Shown one piece after another: positions 25,501 through 33,949 of a DNA stretch of 64,000 nt. The translations under genes and the position numbers were made by a program. The DNA lies in assembly GCA_016794625.1 (NCBI GenBank), contig JAEUGY010000104.1, positions 1 through 64,000 on the forward strand, given 5' to 3'. Position 1 is the first letter of the stretch. Each line of letters begins with the position of its first letter. Below the pieces are notes generated by a model. It was not told the DNA's origin. It did not search any database and saw only the letters and a list, made by a program, of their open reading frames with translations. This DNA is from Opitutaceae bacterium (GTDB lineage Bacteria; Verrucomicrobiota; Verrucomicrobiia; Opitutales; Opitutaceae).

Positions 25501-26894
25501 TGTCGGCCTCTCTTACCATGAGGTTCTCCCACCGCGCCCGGCGATCGATGCGACCCCTGGCCTTCTTGCTGCCTGCGCTGCTTTGCGTCGACGTCCCCGC
25601 GACAGCCGCGCCTGACGAACGGGCCGCGGTGGATGCCGCACACGCCGCGCTGGGCCGCCGGTTTCTCAGTCCCCACGGCACCCTTTATGACTACGCGGGA
25701 TTGAACGGCGAGGTGCTGGAGCCAACGGCGGAGGAAGCGGCCGCGCTGCAGCCAAACGCCCTGAGCTGGGGCACACCCATCGAAAACGGTGCGTTCTTCG
25801 GGGGACTGTACCTCGACGCGCTCTGCAACCGCTGGCGGGCAACGGGCGACGACGCCACCGCCCGCCGCGCCCATCAGATCGCAGGGGGCCTGATCCGACT
25901 TGCGGAAGTCGGTCAGCACCCGGGCTTCATCGCCCGTGGCATCGCGGCAGGCGGCACCGGCTACTACCCAGCCAGTTCAAGCGACCAAACCTATCCTTGG
26001 TTCTATGGACTCTGCCGATACGCCACCAGCGGACTACCCTCGGCCGAGCAACGCGCGCGTGTGGTTGCGCTGATGGTCCGGGTCGCCCGCGGACTCGAAT
26101 CCAACGCCTGGGAGATGCCGATCGACCGCCCGGACTTCGGCCACTTTGGCCACTGGCTGGTCGGTTTCGCCGGGACGAAGGGGATCTTGGTGGGTGCTGA
26201 ACCGCAGTTCGACGCCGCCACCCGGCTGCTTTTTGTCCTGAGGGCGCTGCACCATCTGACGGGTGACGCACAATGGCTGAAACTCTACCGGGAACGACTC
26301 GCAGAGAAACCGGCCGGTAGCGATCGAACACGCCTGGAAATCTGTGCGTCGGGTGTGGAGTACGTTGCCCCCGGGGAGCCGCCCCAATTTCCCGAACGGC
26401 CAAGACTGTGGACATCGGCCAGTTCCCAAGCCGGGTTGCGTGCCCTCAGTGAGTGGGAGGACATCCCCGCAGTCCGCGCAGCGTTTCAACGCGGACTCGA
26501 TGCGAACGCTCGACGCGCCGCGCCCTTCATCGCCGGCTACGTCGCATACGACAACCACAACGCTCTCGCGTTCGACATCCGCTGGCGGTCGATGAACAGC
26601 CTCTGGAAGCCGCAAACGCACATCAGCGAGGCGGTTGAGCTGGGGCGCGCACAAAAGGGTGAGAACGGCCCCTGGGGTCGACAATCACCCCGTTTCGCGT
26701 TGGAAAGCCTCCGGCTTCGGGACCCTCTCTTTGCGGCCTGGGTCGTCGCGTTGTCCGGTAACTCCGCTGTCATCGCCTCCGTCCGTGCGAACATCCAGGG
26801 TGCGCTGACGCACTTCGACTGGGACCGGCTTTACACCAGTACCTTCTTCATGGCGGAGTGCGTGTATTGGCAGCTCGATCACACGAGTCACTGA
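25500..26894 (+). CDS. Secreted protein of unknown family, paralogue A
   Basis: A 464-residue protein I do not recognise. An N-terminal signal peptide ends near residue 37 (PATAAP). The rest looks like an all-helical toroid: evenly spaced amphipathic helices interrupted by conserved aromatic/acidic motifs such as ENGAFFGGLYLDALCNRW, YPASSSDQTYPWFYGL, DRPDFGHFGHW and LWTSASSQAGLRAL. Such patterns are typical of six-hairpin glycosidases, unsaturated glucuronyl hydrolases and lyases, but no catalytic signature fits one. The start overlaps the receptor stop by one base; a later ATG at 25518 would also keep the signal peptide. Its neighbour at 26979 is a paralogue of about 60% identity by eye. It most likely handles the ligand of the adjacent receptor. 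Confidence 0.8.
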   Translation: MSASLTMRFSHRARRSMRPLAFLLPALLCVDVPATAAPDERAAVDAAHAALGRRFLSPHGTLYDYAGLNGEVLEPTAEEAAALQPNALSWGTPIENGAFFGGLYLDALCNRWRATGDDATARRAHQIAGGLIRLAEVGQHPGFIARGIAAGGTGYYPASSSDQTYPWFYGLCRYATSGLPSAEQRARVVALMVRVARGLESNAWEMPIDRPDFGHFGHWLVGFAGTKGILVGAEPQFDAATRLLFVLRALHHLTGDAQWLKLYRERLAEKPAGSDRTRLEICASGVEYVAPGEPPQFPERPRLWTSASSQAGLRALSEWEDIPAVRAAFQRGLDANARRAAPFIAGYVAYDNHNALAFDIRWRSMNSLWKPQTHISEAVELGRAQKGENGPWGRQSPRFALESLRLRDPLFAAWVVALSGNSAVIASVRANIQGALTHFDWDRLYTSTFFMAECVYWQLDHTSH

Positions 26895-26978
26895 TACGGA
26901 TGCCAGGATCGGGGGCGCACGGGGGAACTCCACCTCTCTTGGCGCCCCCTCACCTCACCCCGGAACGGTTCCCCGACG

Positions 26979-28418
26979 ATGCTTTCCCCTGTGATCACCA
27001 CCGGCACCGCCGCCTGTCTTCCCCGCCCCGTGACGTTGTCGCTCCTCTATTCCTTTCGCAGGGCGCCTGCCCGCACCCTCCTTGCCCTGTGGTTCATCTC
27101 CACCGGTCTTCATGGCGCAAGCCAGGCAGGTGCGGCGCGGCCCAACGCCCTCCTCTCGCCGTCCATTGAACGCGCGCACCACGAAATGTGGCGCCGATTC
27201 ATCGACGAGCACGGGATGGTAATCGACTACACGGGCCTCGACGGGGAGGTACAACGACCGACCCCCGATGAATGCCAGGACGGCAAGCCGAATGCCCTGG
27301 GCTGGTGGAGCCCGATCGAGAACGGGGGATTCTTCGGGGGACTCTACCTCGATGCCCTCTGCAATCGCTGGCGCGTGACGCGCGCGGCTGCGGCCGCCGA
27401 CCGCGCAAAGACACTCGCCCGCGGCTTGGTCAAGCTGTCCGAGGTGGGTGACACGCCGGGATTCATCGCTCGCGGGGTGTCGACCGACGGCAGACACCAC
27501 TACCCCGCCAGCTCAAGCGATCAAACCTATCCCTGGTTCTATGGTTTGTGGCGCTATGCCACCAGCGGTCTGCCCGACCCGGCGGAGCGCGCCCATCTCG
27601 CCGCCACCCTGGAGCGGGTTGCGCTGGGCCTTGAGGCCCAGGGGTGGAAAATGCCCTGTGATCGCCCCGGCTTCGGGCACTTCGGTCACTGGTCGGGCGG
27701 CTTCGCTGGCTCCCAGGGCATTCTCTCGGGGGCCGAACCCTATTTCGATGCCACCGTGCGTTTCCTTTTTGTTTTGCGGGCAGTGCACGAGGTGACGGGG
27801 AATCCGCGCTGGCTGGAACTTTACCTGCGCCACGCCGCCGAAAAGCCGCTGGGCAGCACCCGCACCCGCCTCGAAATCTGCGCGGGGGGCGTGCAATACG
27901 TTGCCCCGGGAGAACCTCCCCGCTACCCGGAAAGCCCGCCGATCTGGACCTCCGCCAGCTCCCAGGCCGGCCTGCGGGCGCTGCGGGATTGGGAGGGCGA
28001 TCCGGCACTCCGTGCGGGTTTTCAACGGGGCCTCGACGCCAATGCCGCCAGCGCCGCCCGCTTCATCTCCGCGTATTCACAGTACGACAACGAGAACACC
28101 GCGATCTTCGATCTGCGATGGCGGGCGCTCAATGACTCCTGGTCTCCGCAGGGCGACATCAGCGCGGCCGTGAAGCTAGGCACCCTCCAGTACCGCGCCT
28201 GGAACCGGCAGTCGCCGCGCAAGCTCCTGGAGTCACACCAGATGCGGGACCCCCTCTTCGCCGCCTGGATCGTCGCCCTCGCCGGAAACCCCGCGCTGAC
28301 CGCCGCGTCCCGCGCCGACATCGACGGGGCATTGACCCACTACCAGTGGGACCGGCTGTACACCTGCCTGTTCTTCATGGCGGAGAACGTCCACTGGCAG
28401 CTGCTGCGCGATGGTTGA
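26979..28418 (+). CDS. Secreted protein of unknown family, paralogue B
   Basis: A 479-residue homologue of the preceding protein, separated from it by 84 bases and probably produced by tandem duplication. The same blocks recur in order: ENGGFFGGLYLDALCNRW, YPASSSDQTYPWFYGLWRYA, DRPGFGHFGHW, RTRLEICAGGVQYVAPGEPP, IWTSASSQAGLRALRDWE and a C-terminal HYQWDRLYTCLFFMAENVHW. Residues kept in both copies include Asp-Gln-Thr-Tyr-Pro-Trp, the Asp-Arg-Pro/Phe-Gly-His-Phe-Gly-His-Trp block and Ser-Ala-Ser-Ser-Gln, the best candidates for a binding or catalytic pocket. The N-terminus is long before the hydrophobic core, so the true start may be a later codon. Function unknown; a secreted glycan-active or glycan-binding role is inferred from context. 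Confidence 0.8.
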   Translation: MLSPVITTGTAACLPRPVTLSLLYSFRRAPARTLLALWFISTGLHGASQAGAARPNALLSPSIERAHHEMWRRFIDEHGMVIDYTGLDGEVQRPTPDECQDGKPNALGWWSPIENGGFFGGLYLDALCNRWRVTRAAAAADRAKTLARGLVKLSEVGDTPGFIARGVSTDGRHHYPASSSDQTYPWFYGLWRYATSGLPDPAERAHLAATLERVALGLEAQGWKMPCDRPGFGHFGHWSGGFAGSQGILSGAEPYFDATVRFLFVLRAVHEVTGNPRWLELYLRHAAEKPLGSTRTRLEICAGGVQYVAPGEPPRYPESPPIWTSASSQAGLRALRDWEGDPALRAGFQRGLDANAASAARFISAYSQYDNENTAIFDLRWRALNDSWSPQGDISAAVKLGTLQYRAWNRQSPRKLLESHQMRDPLFAAWIVALAGNPALTAASRADIDGALTHYQWDRLYTCLFFMAENVHWQLLRDG

Positions 28419-28487
28419 CCCGGGCCGGGGCGCCGTCGCGCCGTTCAGTCTTGGAACGGGCTTCGTATCGCATGCGCGTCCGCGCCC

Positions 28488-30596
28488 TCAGCGCCTCGCC
28501 GGCGCGCCGGGTTCGCCATCGAAATTCGGCTTTTCCAGCACCGGCTTGCCGCCGATGTAACGGCTGAGCCACGACTGCATCTCCCAGTGCCAGTAGATCG
28601 CGTTCTGCGGGCTCAGGATCCAGTGATTCTCGTTCGGAAACACCACGAGGCGGGACGGCACGCCCAGGGCTTGGAGCACCCCGTAGAGCTCGAGACCGTT
28701 TCCGTAGGGAACGCGGTAGTCGAGCTCGCCGTGGAGCACGAGCGTGGGGGTCTTGAAGTGCTTCGCATAGAACATCGGGTTCTGGCGCTGCATGCCTTCC
28801 AGGTTCTCCCAGGGCGTGCCACCCATCACGAGCGGAAACCCATGCGGCACATCCGTCGCGTACTGCGCATAGGAGTTGTTCACTCCGGCGTGGTTGATGA
28901 TCGCCTTGAAACGATCCGTGTGGCCCAGCCCCCAGGCCGCCATGTAGCCCCCATAGCTGGCACCGGCCGCGGCCAAACGCTCGCGATCGAGGTTCGGAAA
29001 GCGCGCCAGCAGGTAGTCGGTGGACTTCATGATGTCCTCAAAGGGCATGTCGCCCCACTGGTTAAGGATGCTCTGGGCGAATTTCTCGCCGAAGCCGGTC
29101 GAACCGTGACGGTTCACCCACGTCACCACGTAGCCCGGCGCCGCAAAACAGTGCGTATTCCAGCGGTAACTCCAGGAGTTGCGGTTCATCGTGTGCGGTC
29201 CGCCGTGCATGAGTTGCACGAGGGGATACCGTTTAGCGGGGTCAAACCCAGGCGGAAACACGAGCCAGCCCTGGATCTTGTCCTGGTTCGCGCCCACAAA
29301 GGTATACTCCTCGACCCGGCCCAGATCGAGCCGGGCCACGGCCTCGTCGTTGAAGTGGGTGAGCTGCCGCGCCCCGCCTGTCACCGGGTCCAGTACAAAG
29401 AGCTCGTTCGGCCGGTTCGTCGTGTCGTTGAGAAAGACAATCCGTTCTGCCTTCGCCCGGAGCGCGCTCGCCGTGCCTTCACGATGCAGGGCCTTGAGGC
29501 CCGAGCCGTCGGCCGACAGGCGAAAGACCGGGACGACACCTCGGTCCTCGGCAATCACCCACAGCGTGCGTCCGTCCCCGGAGAACGCCACCTCGTCGAT
29601 CGAGAGGTCGATGGCCGCGGTGACCGGCGTGGTGCGGCCGGACGCCAGATCGTGCCGCCAGAGTTTGCCGGATTCACCATTGCCATACGCCGTGGTGCGG
29701 CGCGTGTAGAGGATCGATTTTCCGTCCGGGGCAAAGACCGGTGCCGTGTCGGATCCGGCATTGTCCCCGGTGAGATTGCGCTGGGTTCCGGAACCATCCG
29801 TCGGCACCAACACCACGTCGCTGTTATGGAAGTCCCGATAGGGCGGCGGCGAGGTATTGAGCGAGAGCGCGATCCAGTGTCCGTCCGGACTGAGATCGAA
29901 GGTGAACTCGCCGCTCAACTGGAAGAGCCGGTCCGACCCGGGCGTCAGGTCGATCAGCGCCCGAGTGCTGACGTCGACACGCAGCAACCGGTTCGCCAGA
30001 TTGTCCGTCAACCAGCGGTCAAAGTACCGGTACTGGCGGTGCTCCGTCACCCGGGCTGTCATCTTGGAGTCCTTGCGACGCTTGATCTCCTTCTTCATCG
30101 CCGCGAGGTCGGCCTTCGCCCACGCACCCGCCAGCTCTGGAATCACGGTCGTTGATACGACGATGGACCTGCCATCGGGCATCCACTTGGGCGAGGCCAC
30201 CGCAAAGGGTAGCTCCAGCAGCTTCTCCGCCTCTCCACCGTCCATCGGCATGACGTACAAGGCGGCGACCTCGTCATCGCCACGTTTCGATACAAACGCG
30301 ATCCGCCGGCCATCGGGACTCCAGGCCGGTGCGCTGTCCGTACCCGCCGCCGTGGTCAAACGGCGCACGGCGGCAGATTCAACCTCCACCACCCACAGGC
30401 TGCTGGTGCTTTTGTTGTTTTCGATCGACCAGTCCTGGACCGTGAACACGACCGTCCCACCGTCCGGTGAGAGCATCGGACTGCCGAGCCGCTTCATCGC
30501 CCAGAGATCCTGCGGTGTGATCGGCCGTTTTTCCGCCGCCACCACTCCCGCAACCAGCCCAAGAACAAGGAGCCCCCAACGTGCAACAATGCTCAT
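28488..30596 (-). CDS. S9 family prolyl oligopeptidase-type peptidase
   Basis: Secreted or periplasmic serine peptidase of 702 residues, of the dipeptidyl-peptidase/acylaminoacyl-peptidase branch. A signal peptide (about 1-20, ending GVVAAE) is followed by a WD40-like beta-propeller (about 30-420, with repeated SPDG.. motifs such as MLSPDGGTVVFT, WSPDGRRIAFVS and FAPDGKSILYTR). The alpha/beta-hydrolase domain has the nucleophile elbow GASYGGYMAAWG, the Asp in GELDYRVPYGNG and the His in FPNENHWILSP. The catalytic triad is therefore complete. It probably trims oligopeptides. It is convergent with the paralogue pair and has no obvious operon partner. Confidence 0.94.
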   Translation of the reverse strand: MSIVARWGLLVLGLVAGVVAAEKRPITPQDLWAMKRLGSPMLSPDGGTVVFTVQDWSIENNKSTSSLWVVEVESAAVRRLTTAAGTDSAPAWSPDGRRIAFVSKRGDDEVAALYVMPMDGGEAEKLLELPFAVASPKWMPDGRSIVVSTTVIPELAGAWAKADLAAMKKEIKRRKDSKMTARVTEHRQYRYFDRWLTDNLANRLLRVDVSTRALIDLTPGSDRLFQLSGEFTFDLSPDGHWIALSLNTSPPPYRDFHNSDVVLVPTDGSGTQRNLTGDNAGSDTAPVFAPDGKSILYTRRTTAYGNGESGKLWRHDLASGRTTPVTAAIDLSIDEVAFSGDGRTLWVIAEDRGVVPVFRLSADGSGLKALHREGTASALRAKAERIVFLNDTTNRPNELFVLDPVTGGARQLTHFNDEAVARLDLGRVEEYTFVGANQDKIQGWLVFPPGFDPAKRYPLVQLMHGGPHTMNRNSWSYRWNTHCFAAPGYVVTWVNRHGSTGFGEKFAQSILNQWGDMPFEDIMKSTDYLLARFPNLDRERLAAAGASYGGYMAAWGLGHTDRFKAIINHAGVNNSYAQYATDVPHGFPLVMGGTPWENLEGMQRQNPMFYAKHFKTPTLVLHGELDYRVPYGNGLELYGVLQALGVPSRLVVFPNENHWILSPQNAIYWHWEMQSWLSRYIGGKPVLEKPNFDGEPGAPARR

Positions 30597-30675
30597 GCCC
30601 CATCTCGCCCGAGAACCCCGGAGGAGTCAAAATCTTAACTTCGCAGCGTGATCCGGAGGGCAACACTGCTCCGCG

Positions 30676-31329
30676 TCAGAAAGCTGACGGTCGCGGCAAC
30701 AGAAGATCATGGGGTGAACCCTGGACCGCTGAGGCTGGGGCGATCGCGAGGCGCAGGACCGGGGTGGTCGTGGTGGGGGCATGCGGGTGATGAAGGTGCG
30801 TGAGCCAGGAATGCAGTCGCGATGCGAAGAAGTGCGCAACGGCAGCATCCTCTTCGGCGCCGCCTGAGTGTCCTCGATAACTTACTACACTCAGGACTCC
30901 GCCCGGTTGGAGTTGGGCACAGGCCTGCTCCAAAGCCTGCACCGTGGATTCAGGCCGGGTGATGACCGACGGGGAACCGCCCTTTGGCAGGTAGCCGAGA
31001 TTGAACATCACGGCGGCCAGGCGTCCCCGCGCGGGATCAGGGAGGTGTTCGCTCAGGCAGGCATGCGACGCGTGCACAAGGTGCACGCGATCCAACACCG
31101 ACTCGCGCTCCAACCGCTCCCGGGTGCTCGTCAGCGCCTCGGCCTGGACGTCAAAGGCGATGACGCGACCCGCCGTTCCCACCGCGTGCGCAAGAAAGCA
31201 GGTGTCACTCCCCCGCCCTGCGGTCGCGTCAACCGCCCAGCAACCCGGCGTCAGCCCCCGAGCCACCGCGCACTGGGCCAGCCGAAGGAGATTCACAGCC
31301 CAGCCTCCCACCACCCTTCGGCCAACCAT
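30676..31329 (-). CDS. MnmM-like tRNA methyltransferase (YtqB/rRNA_methylase family)
   Basis: Class I SAM-dependent methyltransferase of 217 residues. The SAM site is AVDATAGRGSDTCFLAHAVG (about 33-52) followed by VIAFDVQAEAL. The family hallmark MFNLGYLPKGG (about 108-118) and the downstream TRPESTVQALEQACAQLQPG match Bacillus subtilis YtqB, now called MnmM, which methylates nm5s2U34 in tRNA wobble positions. Histidine-rich segments near the C-terminus are also typical. Bacteria with MnmM often lack the methyltransferase part of MnmC. Function is by homology only. It stands alone between the S9 peptidase and the fasciclin gene. Confidence 0.85.
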   Translation of the reverse strand: MVGRRVVGGWAVNLLRLAQCAVARGLTPGCWAVDATAGRGSDTCFLAHAVGTAGRVIAFDVQAEALTSTRERLERESVLDRVHLVHASHACLSEHLPDPARGRLAAVMFNLGYLPKGGSPSVITRPESTVQALEQACAQLQPGGVLSVVSYRGHSGGAEEDAAVAHFFASRLHSWLTHLHHPHAPTTTTPVLRLAIAPASAVQGSPHDLLLPRPSAF

Positions 31330-31464
31330 AGACGCGCATCGGTACGACCGATCCGCTGATGGCCGCTGGGCCTCGACCGACTCGTTCTGTTCGCAGGCGT
31401 GAGCCCCTTGCCTCCCGTCATGCTCACCGAAAACCGCGGGGACTCCCCGTCGTCAACGCAGAAA

Positions 31465-31495
31465 ACGGATGCCGTTCCCCGGAACGGACATCCGT
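31465..31495 (-). terminator. Rho-independent terminator of fasciclin gene
   Basis: On the minus strand ACGGATG-T-CCGTTC folds with GAACGG-CATCCGT and is followed directly by TTTTC. It lies 28 bases after the fasciclin stop. A second small stem (CGGGGACTCCCCG, 31437-31449) lies further downstream. Confidence 0.7.
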
Positions 31496-31522
31496 TGAAT
31501 CGAATGCAGCCTAACTCGCCGG

Positions 31523-32002
31523 TTACGGCAGGATCACCGTATCGATGACATGCACCACGCCATTGCCTGCCACCAGATCGGCGGCGACCACGGTGGCGCC
31601 GTCGATCATGACGGAGCCATGACCGGCCATGAGGGTGGCTTCCTTGCCGTTCACCGTCTTGACCTTGCCGCTCTTGACGTCCTTGGCCATGACCTTGCCG
31701 GGTACGACGTGGTAGGTGAGGACCGCGACGAGTTTGGCCTTGTTTTCCGGCTTGAGCAGCGATTCCACCGTGCCCGCGGGCAGCTTGGCAAACGCCGCGT
31801 TGGTGGGCGCGAAGACCGTGAACGGTCCCTTGCCACTGAGCGTTTCCACCAGACCCGCGGCCTTGACGGCGGCGACAAGCGTGGTGTGGTCGGGGGAGCC
31901 GACCGCAATGCCCACCACGGTGGCCGCCGGGGCCGCGAGGAGGTTTCCAACCGAAAAGCCTGCCCACAGGGCGAGCGAAGCGAAGAGAGAGCGAAGTTTC
32001 AT
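31523..32002 (-). CDS. Fasciclin (FAS1) domain protein, exported
   Basis: A secreted single-domain FAS1 protein of 159 residues. A signal peptide (about 1-24, ending LLAAPA) is followed by one fasciclin fold: VGIAVGSPDHTTLVAAVKAA, LSGKGPFTVFAPTNAAFAKL, LTYHVVPGKV and a C-terminal GNGVVHVIDTVILP. These three blocks correspond to the H1, TYHVVPG and H2-type motifs of the family. FAS1 proteins take part in adhesion or surface interactions; no enzymatic activity is expected. The gene is monocistronic with its own terminator. Confidence 0.95.
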   Translation of the reverse strand: MKLRSLFASLALWAGFSVGNLLAAPAATVVGIAVGSPDHTTLVAAVKAAGLVETLSGKGPFTVFAPTNAAFAKLPAGTVESLLKPENKAKLVAVLTYHVVPGKVMAKDVKSGKVKTVNGKEATLMAGHGSVMIDGATVVAADLVAGNGVVHVIDTVILP

Positions 32003-32395
32003 GGTGTTCTTTGGATTCTGGGTTCAATCCCCGGGCTACACAGGCGACATGCCCACCACCCGAGGTATCCCTGCAACGGTTCTCCTCCGCTCAGAGATGC
32101 ATCCGAAGGCGTGAAGTACGAGTTCTGTGGGGGACAGTAGGCGGGCTTGATTCGCACGCTCCCGCTTGCGTCCGCCCCAACTTCCTGTCCGGACCGCCCG
32201 ACCCAAGCCCTCCGGAGGAAGGCAAGAGAGACTGCGTTCTACGATTTCCACTACACCTTGTGGGGGCACTCAGGCCGCGGGACGGGCCCGCGTCGGTCCC
32301 GTGGACCGGGCCATTTCGGACGGGAGGCTCCCCTGCCCTGCTCCATCGGCCGCCATTGCGATTGCCGGCCGCGGGAAAACTCCTTCAGTCCCAGC
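32003..32395. other. 393-base divergent intergenic region
   Basis: Between the fasciclin and AbgT genes. I find no gene, RNA or clear promoter hexamers. A GC-rich imperfect inverted repeat at about 32286-32313 (GGGCC..GGTCC..GGACC..GGGCC) is the only structure seen. The frame of the AbgT gene is open over much of it, but without transmembrane-like or conserved sequence. Confidence 0.4.
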
Positions 32396-33949
32396 ATGTC
32401 ATCAACGTCCGGGGAGTCCCCCTCCTTCTCGCAACGGTTGCTCAATGTCGTGGAAAAGGCCGGCAATGCGCTGCCCAACCCGGTGACCCTGTTCATCCTC
32501 CTCGCGGGCCTGGTGGTCCTCCTGTCGGCCTGGCTGAGTGCGGCCGGCGTACAGGTGGTGCATCCGGGCACGGGCAAAGTGGTGACGGTGGTCAATCTGC
32601 TCACGGTCGAGGGTCTGCACCGGATGATCACCGGCGCGCTGCCTAATTTCATCAACTTCGCCCCGCTGGGACTGGTCCTGGTGTGTCTGATCGGACTGGC
32701 GGTGGCGGAACACAGCGGGCTGATCGGTGCGGTGCTGCGCGTGATCGTGCTGACCACCCCGCCCCGGTTTCTCACGGCGGTGGTGGTGTTCTGCGGCACG
32801 TTGTCTCACACCGGGAGCGACGTCGGGTACGTGCTGCTCATCCCGCTCAGCGCGGCCCTTTTTCACACCGTCGGCCGGCATCCGCTGGCCGGGCTGGCGG
32901 CGGCCTTCGCCGGAGTTTCGGGCGGGTTTGCCGCGAACATCCTGCTCAGCACCTCCGACGTGCTGCTCAGCGCCATGACCCAGGAGGCCGCGCGCCTCCT
33001 GCAGCCGACCTACACGGTCACGCCCATGTCGAACTACTATTTCCTCGCGGTCTCGGTGTTCCTCATCGTCGGCGTCGGCACGTGGATCACGGAGCGCATG
33101 GTCGAGCCGCGGCTCGGCGCCTACACGGGTGGAGTGAAAAAGGAACCGATGACACCGCTCGCGCCGCGGGAACGCCGCGGGCTCTGGTCCGCGGCCGCCG
33201 CCGCCCTCGGACTCACGCTCGTCATCCTGGCCGGATTGATCCCTGAAACCGGCTTCCTGCGGGACCCGGCCCACCCCGGCGTGCTGCAGTCCTACTTCAT
33301 CAAAGCCTTCGTCTTCTTCATCTTCCTCTACGGTCTGGTCGTGGGTGTGACCTACGGGGTCGTCGCCGGCACGATTCGGAATGATCACGATGTGATCCAG
33401 GGCATGACCAAGGCGATGCAGAGCGTCGGTGGCTACATCGTGCTGGCCTTTTTTGTCGCCCAGTTCGTGAGCTACTTTGGCTGGACCAATCTCGCGGTCG
33501 TGCTGGCGGTGGAGGGGGCGGAGTTTTTGCGCCACCTCGATCTCGGCGCCATTCCTCTGATGGGCGCGTTTGTCGTGCTGGCGGCGATCATCGACCTCGC
33601 CCTGGGTTCGGCGTCGGCCAAGTGGGCGGTGATGGCCCCCATTTTTGTCCCGATGTTCATGCTGCTCGGTTACTCTCCGGAGATGGCCCAGGCGGCGTAC
33701 CGGATCGGCGACAGCACCATGAACGTGGTCACACCCCTGATGAGTTATTTTCCTCTCATCCTCACCTTCGTCCAGCGCTACGACCCCAAGGCCGGAATCG
33801 GCACGCTCGTCGCCATGATGCTGCCGTACTCGCTGCTTTTCCTCGCCGGCTGGATGCTGATGTTGATCATTTGGATACTGGTCGGCCTGCCGCTCGGCCC
33901 CAACGCCCCGCTTTTCCTGCCCGGTCCGGTGCCCGCGACGGCGCCGTGA
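32396..33949 (+). CDS. AbgT family transporter
   Basis: Inner-membrane transporter of 517 residues in the AbgT family, whose members move p-aminobenzoyl-glutamate into cells or export sulfonamides and other anions with proton exchange. There are about 11-13 hydrophobic segments. Family features are the N-terminal ALPNPVTLFILLAGLVVLLS, the re-entrant hairpin regions GTLSHTGSDVGYVLLIPLSA and ASAKWAVMAPIFVPMFMLLG, and IGDSTMNVVTPLMSYFPLIL near the C-terminus. The substrate here is unknown. The stop overlaps the GTG start of a sulfatase-fold gene, so the two are probably translated together, an unusual partner for AbgT. The ATG at 32396 (MSSTSGES) gives a normal N-terminus. Confidence 0.92.
   Translation: MSSTSGESPSFSQRLLNVVEKAGNALPNPVTLFILLAGLVVLLSAWLSAAGVQVVHPGTGKVVTVVNLLTVEGLHRMITGALPNFINFAPLGLVLVCLIGLAVAEHSGLIGAVLRVIVLTTPPRFLTAVVVFCGTLSHTGSDVGYVLLIPLSAALFHTVGRHPLAGLAAAFAGVSGGFAANILLSTSDVLLSAMTQEAARLLQPTYTVTPMSNYYFLAVSVFLIVGVGTWITERMVEPRLGAYTGGVKKEPMTPLAPRERRGLWSAAAAALGLTLVILAGLIPETGFLRDPAHPGVLQSYFIKAFVFFIFLYGLVVGVTYGVVAGTIRNDHDVIQGMTKAMQSVGGYIVLAFFVAQFVSYFGWTNLAVVLAVEGAEFLRHLDLGAIPLMGAFVVLAAIIDLALGSASAKWAVMAPIFVPMFMLLGYSPEMAQAAYRIGDSTMNVVTPLMSYFPLILTFVQRYDPKAGIGTLVAMMLPYSLLFLAGWMLMLIIWILVGLPLGPNAPLFLPGPVPATAP

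Noticed and set aside
28587..30155. 522-residue open frame on the plus strand
   Set aside because: Antisense to the S9 peptidase, whose catalytic triad and propeller repeats are unambiguous.
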